From: an uncultured archaeon
GTDB lineage: Archaea > Halobacteriota > Methanosarcinia > Methanosarcinales > Methanoperedenaceae
Assembly (NCBI GenBank): GCA_902386205.1
Contig: CABMIH010000013.1
Coordinates: 1-34,267, forward strand
Length of the DNA stretch: 34,267 nt
Reading direction: 5' to 3'
Numbering within the stretch: position 1 is the first letter of the stretch; the number at the start of each line of letters is the position of its first letter. Shown one piece after another: positions 31,225-34,267 of the stretch. The position numbers were made by a program, and so were the translations under genes. The notes beneath the pieces were generated by a model, which saw only the letters and a program-made list of their open reading frames with translations, ran no database searches and was not told the DNA's origin.

Positions 31225-32034
31225 CTATAAGGTCATGCTTTCCTTTAATTCTTTTATCATTTCTGCCATAACGCCATGCCAGAAAAATAATTCCTCCAGG
31301 TTCTCAGATATTATCTTTTTTGTGTACGCATCTACGTTCCAGGCTACATTCCCATATTCCACGTTTTTTAAGATCAAACCGTACGCAGGGGAAGGCTCAA
31401 GCCCCTCGGTAAATTCCTCAGGATTGAGCATTTGCTCAAGCCATGATATTTCCCGCGTCCCATGTCCTATCATTTTCATTGCAGTGGCGATCTTTCGTAC
31501 CATATGCCAGAGAACATGGTCTGCCTTGATATCCATGATAGTGAATTCCCTTTCCACCCGCATCTCTATCCTGTCCACCTTGCAGACATTTGTCATGTCT
31601 TTTTCGGGTGTTGCGAAGTTTGAAAAATCGTGTTCTCCTTTTAACACCTTGGATGCGTTCCTGAGGAGGGATATGTTGTATTTGCCGCACATTATATACT
31701 TGTACTCCCGGCTCAGGGCATCACGGCGCGGGTCAAAATCAGGAGGAACATGCGCACTTGCCCACACCCATATCGAGGGAGGAAGCTTGCCGTTAATAGC
31801 CATGGGCTGGGCAACATCGGGATTATCGGTATCGAATGCTATCACCTGGGAGATCGCATGAACACCCTTATCAGTCCTGCCTGATGCCATAAAGTTGGCT
31901 TTATGTGGATCGCCTGTGAGGCCTAATTCCCCAAATACTTTGAAGAGCTCACCTTCCACTGTCCTGACACCAGGCTGCACCTGGAAGCCGTGATAATCAG
32001 TGCCAATGTATGCAACTTTTAGCGCAATTCGCAT
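31225..32034 (-). CDS. truA: tRNA pseudouridine synthase A
   Basis: A 269-residue enzyme starting MRIALKVAYIGTDYHGFQVQPG. The catalytic aspartate is Asp55 in ASGRTDKGVHA. RREYKYIM-type (SREYKYIMCG), HDFSNFATPEK and DHVLWHMVRKIATAMKMIGHG are further family blocks. It isomerises uridines 38-40 in the tRNA anticodon arm. It leads the minus-strand pair with trmG10. Length is usual and all motifs are intact. Confidence 0.95.
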   Translation of the reverse strand: MRIALKVAYIGTDYHGFQVQPGVRTVEGELFKVFGELGLTGDPHKANFMASGRTDKGVHAISQVIAFDTDNPDVAQPMAINGKLPPSIWVWASAHVPPDFDPRRDALSREYKYIMCGKYNISLLRNASKVLKGEHDFSNFATPEKDMTNVCKVDRIEMRVEREFTIMDIKADHVLWHMVRKIATAMKMIGHGTREISWLEQMLNPEEFTEGLEPSPAYGLILKNVEYGNVAWNVDAYTKKIISENLEELFFWHGVMAEMIKELKESMTL

Positions 32035-32228
32035 GGGTATTTAATTGATGTGTAGATATATAAATATTAGCTAAATAAATGGAATAATTATGGTAAGGCT
32101 TGAGGCTCAACTTTACAGCCGTTCCATGTTGAAGCCCTACACCGGCGCTTTTGAATATATGAATAGTTTCGCCTTGCTCTCAGTATTGTATTATATGCAG
32201 ATGAACCTGTGAAAGCCCTGGTGGTAAT

Positions 32229-32640
32229 ATGAACAGGAAAGATTTCCGTCACGACAGGCATACGGTATCGCTGCTGACGGATCATATGGTTTTCACCCCG
32301 AAATACAGGGGAAAGATAATGGTTGGCGATGATACGCGAGGGTATAATTTGTAAGACCTGTGTGGAGATGGATATTGAGATAATCGAAATTGCGGTCAAT
32401 CCCGACCATGTGCATATTTTCTTTAAATACACTCCGAAGTATTCTTTGAGTTACATCGCAAAGAAGATAAAAGGGGTTTCGAGCAGAATCTTAAGGAAAG
32501 AATTTCCTCACCTTCAGGAATGGTGTGGAGATCATCTCTGGGCGCCGAGTTGTTTCCATGGGTCTGTGGGCTAGGGATGGGATGTTGTGGAAAAGTATAT
32601 TCGTGAGCAGGATAAGTACGAATATAATAGAGAGAAATAA
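32229..32640 (+). pseudogene. tnpA: Broken IS200/IS605 TnpA transposase
   Basis: Three pieces of one TnpA are seen. Frame 32229 gives MNRKDFRHDRHTVSLLTDHMVFTPKYRGKIMVGD, then TAA at 32253+. After a one-base shift, frame 32323 gives CVEMDIEIIEIAVNPDHVHIFFKYTP with the HUH motif (His-Val-His), KIKGVSSRILRKEFPHL and LWAPSCFHGSVG, ending at TAG 32572. In the same frame after the TAG is GWDVVEKYIREQDKYEYNREK with the catalytic tyrosine region. One frameshift and one stop codon make it inactive. No intact tnpB follows; 32641-32889 is short and holds only a doubtful fragment. I did not identify the terminal hairpins. Confidence 0.85.
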
Positions 32641-32889
32641 GGAAAACGATAGCTACAGGCCTCGGAACATTTGTACTGGGTATACCGTAGTGACTGTTCG
32701 CGATAGAACCCTAATGCTCCCGAAAGGCGATAGAAAGTTACTTAACCTTTGAAATACCGAAAATTGGGCGCCCATTACCACAAAAGTTTTATTAGTTTCA
32801 GTTATTATCTTATTAGAAAAATCTATAGACCCAGGTAGCGAGGATGTATGCAATTAGGGAGGATTAATTAAAATCCAAATAGGTGAATT

Positions 32890-33855
32890 ATGGTCAGACC
32901 AAGAATCTTTGTAAGTTCTACGTATTATGATTTAAAGCACATCAGATCATCTCTCGAAAACTTTATTGAGGCAATGGGTTTTGAGGCAATTCTTTCAGAA
33001 AAAGGGAACATAGCCTTTTCTCCAGAAATTCCTCTTGATGAGTCTTGCTTTAGAGAGGCTGAGAATGCCGATATTTTTGTAATTATAATTGGCGGGCGTT
33101 ATGGCTCGGAAAGAAGCGGAAGCAAGGAACAAACCAAGAAACAATTCTATGACCGATGTGAGAGTATTACCAAGAAAGAATATTTCGTCGCAGTCAAGAA
33201 AAACATTCCTACGTATATTCTTGTAGAAAGATCGGTCTACGTTGATTATGAAACGTTCTTGAAGAATAAAGTCAATGAATCAGTCAATTACGCTCATGTC
33301 GATTCAGCAAATATTTTTTATTTAATTGAAGAAATTCTTTCACAACCCAAAAATAACCCTGTTCACCAATTCGATCGTTACAGTGATATTGAGGCTTGGC
33401 TTAAAGATCAATGGGCAGGATTATTTCGAGAATTAATAAATCAGCGCTCTAAACAGACTCAAATCAGTTCTTTGGCTTCTCAAGTTAGCCTACTCGCTGA
33501 GATCAATGAAACGCTTAAACGTTATATGGAAGAGATCATGTCGAAAGTATCGCCAGAATCATTAGAGTTGATTTCTAATGAGTCGAAACGACTTGATAGC
33601 TTTAAGCAAGATAAGGAATTAGAAAAAAGTATGATATATGGTTTTCTCATTGGCTATGGAATCTTGATGGATGATTTAAAGAATGCACTAATTACCAGTA
33701 AGTCTATAGAGGATTTTATTGAAAATGTGGTAAAAAAAGCTGATCCAGATTCTACATATAAACTTCAAGAAATACTCCTAGAAGATTGGATGATTGATAT
33801 TAATAAAGCAAGGAAAATATTGGGTCTTGATCCTTTGATTTATATTGGGTCTTGA
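32890..33855 (+). CDS. DUF4062-domain protein
   Basis: A 321-residue protein. Residues 1-110 match DUF4062: RPRIFVSSTYYDLKHIRSSLENFIEAMGFEAILSEKGNIAF, then CFREAENADIFVIIIGGRYGSE. This domain has a TIR/SIR2-like Rossmann fold and is common at the N-terminus of NLR-like and other defence proteins. The remainder is helical (about 180-240 with coiled-coil character). It ends with a short helical domain (KARKILGLDPLIYIGS). AGGTGA precedes ATG 32890. It stands alone beside a broken IS200 and an IS256-like fragment, so it may be horizontally acquired. A signalling or immune role is inferred from domain context elsewhere. Confidence 0.85.
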   Translation: MVRPRIFVSSTYYDLKHIRSSLENFIEAMGFEAILSEKGNIAFSPEIPLDESCFREAENADIFVIIIGGRYGSERSGSKEQTKKQFYDRCESITKKEYFVAVKKNIPTYILVERSVYVDYETFLKNKVNESVNYAHVDSANIFYLIEEILSQPKNNPVHQFDRYSDIEAWLKDQWAGLFRELINQRSKQTQISSLASQVSLLAEINETLKRYMEEIMSKVSPESLELISNESKRLDSFKQDKELEKSMIYGFLIGYGILMDDLKNALITSKSIEDFIENVVKKADPDSTYKLQEILLEDWMIDINKARKILGLDPLIYIGS

Positions 33856-34191
33856 TTTTTTGATTTTAAATTGACAGTGATTTAAATAGCGCCCGAATGA
33901 GATATAGAGATAGCTAAGAAACCTATGGAATTACCAAAACCTAAAGCATTCATGCCGATGCATATTCATCGCGGTGTCAGTAACTGCATCCATACCAGTT
34001 CTCATGCTTGGCTATAAAAATCCAATTAAAATTTTCTCGATATGCTATAAAGGCGCAAAAGAGGCTTTTAAATTTCCGTGTTAAAAAATTATACGATGAA
34101 AATAAAGAGCAATTACCCTATTCCCATTAATTTATTTATCGGGAGTGTAACCGTTTTTGCTGAAACTTTGAATCTTCATTTCTCACCATCC
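33856..34191. other. Intergenic, no recognisable feature
   Basis: An AT-rich 336-bp stretch between the DUF4062 gene and a transposase fragment. I see no gene, tRNA or clear inverted repeat. A region near 33930-34020 is less AT-rich and may be a decayed coding remnant, but no family is recognisable. Confidence 0.4.
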
Positions 34192-34267
34192 CTATAAATA
34201 TCCATCCACTCGTTCATCGAAGTACACTCTAAGCTGGTTAAGGATTGTACCCCAATTCTGAAGAGGC
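34192..34267 (-). pseudogene. C-terminal end of IS256/mutator-type transposase (cut by window edge)
   Basis: The minus strand from the window edge reads PLQNWGTILNQLRVYFDERV followed by DGYL and a stop at 34194-34192. The W-x-x-x-L-x-Q-L-x-x-x-F-x-x-R pattern is the usual C-terminal end of mutator (IS256) transposases. Only 24 codons are visible, so whether the gene is intact cannot be judged. Confidence 0.5.

Noticed and set aside
32572-32574. In-frame TAG within the IS200 tnpA, possible pyrrolysine readthrough
   Set aside because: The gene also carries a frameshift near 32320, so ordinary decay is simpler. No other TAG-interrupted gene is seen in the window.
32641-32889. Possible TnpB fragment after the IS200 tnpA
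   Set aside because: Only a stretch like YTVVTVRDRTLMLPKGDRK could be compared, and it has no diagnostic RuvC or zinc-ribbon motif.

Overview
The window looks like a chromosomal segment of an anaerobic methane-oxidising archaeon of the Methanosarcinales, most likely the 'Candidatus Methanoperedens' (ANME-2d) lineage. This is an inference from gene content. An S-layer protein of Methanosarcinales type and McrC, a protein tied to methyl-coenzyme M reductase, point to a methanogen or methanotroph relative. MqnE, an enzyme of the futalosine route to menaquinone, points away from ordinary methanogens. Archaeal GMP synthase subunit B, archaeosine RaSEA, tRNA G10 methyltransferase and type II methionine aminopeptidase confirm an archaeon.

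Layout. Positions 1-580 (minus): N-terminus of an S-layer protein cut by the window edge. 1020-3087: a substrate-binding-fold protein and MqnE. 3096-3535: a ribbon-helix-helix/coiled-coil gene preceded by an array of GAACC boxes spaced by about one helical turn, with a second copy of the array inside the gene. 3565-4032 (minus): VTT-domain membrane protein. 4251-10538: a long co-directional redox cluster: rubrerythrin-like protein, AhpD-like protein, ferritin-like protein, McrC, two DUF2180 zinc-ribbon proteins, pyruvate:ferredoxin oxidoreductase (fused gamma-delta, alpha, beta), a glutaredoxin-like protein, and a ferredoxin-thioredoxin reductase catalytic chain fused to rubredoxin. 10558-11435: decayed transposase.

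11601-16239 (minus): AN1-rhomboid protease, YkgJ-type cysteine-cluster protein, a small membrane protein plus winged-helix regulator that both seem to use non-standard start codons, a radical SAM protein, methionine aminopeptidase and an EamA transporter. 16342-20798: bestrophin-like membrane protein, the UPF0210/ACT pair, a small membrane protein, a diadenylate-cyclase-domain protein and DapF. 21003-22947: GMP synthase subunit B and RaSEA.

22948-27171 is a visibly AT-rich island. It holds a truncated gene ending in a 229-bp element with inverted repeats. It also holds a gene for tandem RAM/ACT-like domains joined to an HExxH metallopeptidase across an in-phase A_AAA_AAA slippery heptamer, and two small membrane proteins. 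27172-34267 returns to core genes (QueH, TrmG10, TruA) with a cell-surface module (lipoprotein, coiled-coil/beta-rich secreted protein, divergent membrane-anchored winged-helix regulator). It ends with a broken IS200/IS605 tnpA, a DUF4062 protein and the tail of an IS256-like transposase.

The most unusual signals are the helically phased GAACC array, the putative -1 frameshift fusion in the island, a probable internal start giving free rubredoxin from the FTR-rubredoxin gene, and the adjacent CTG and ATT starts. I saw no tRNA, rRNA or CRISPR array.
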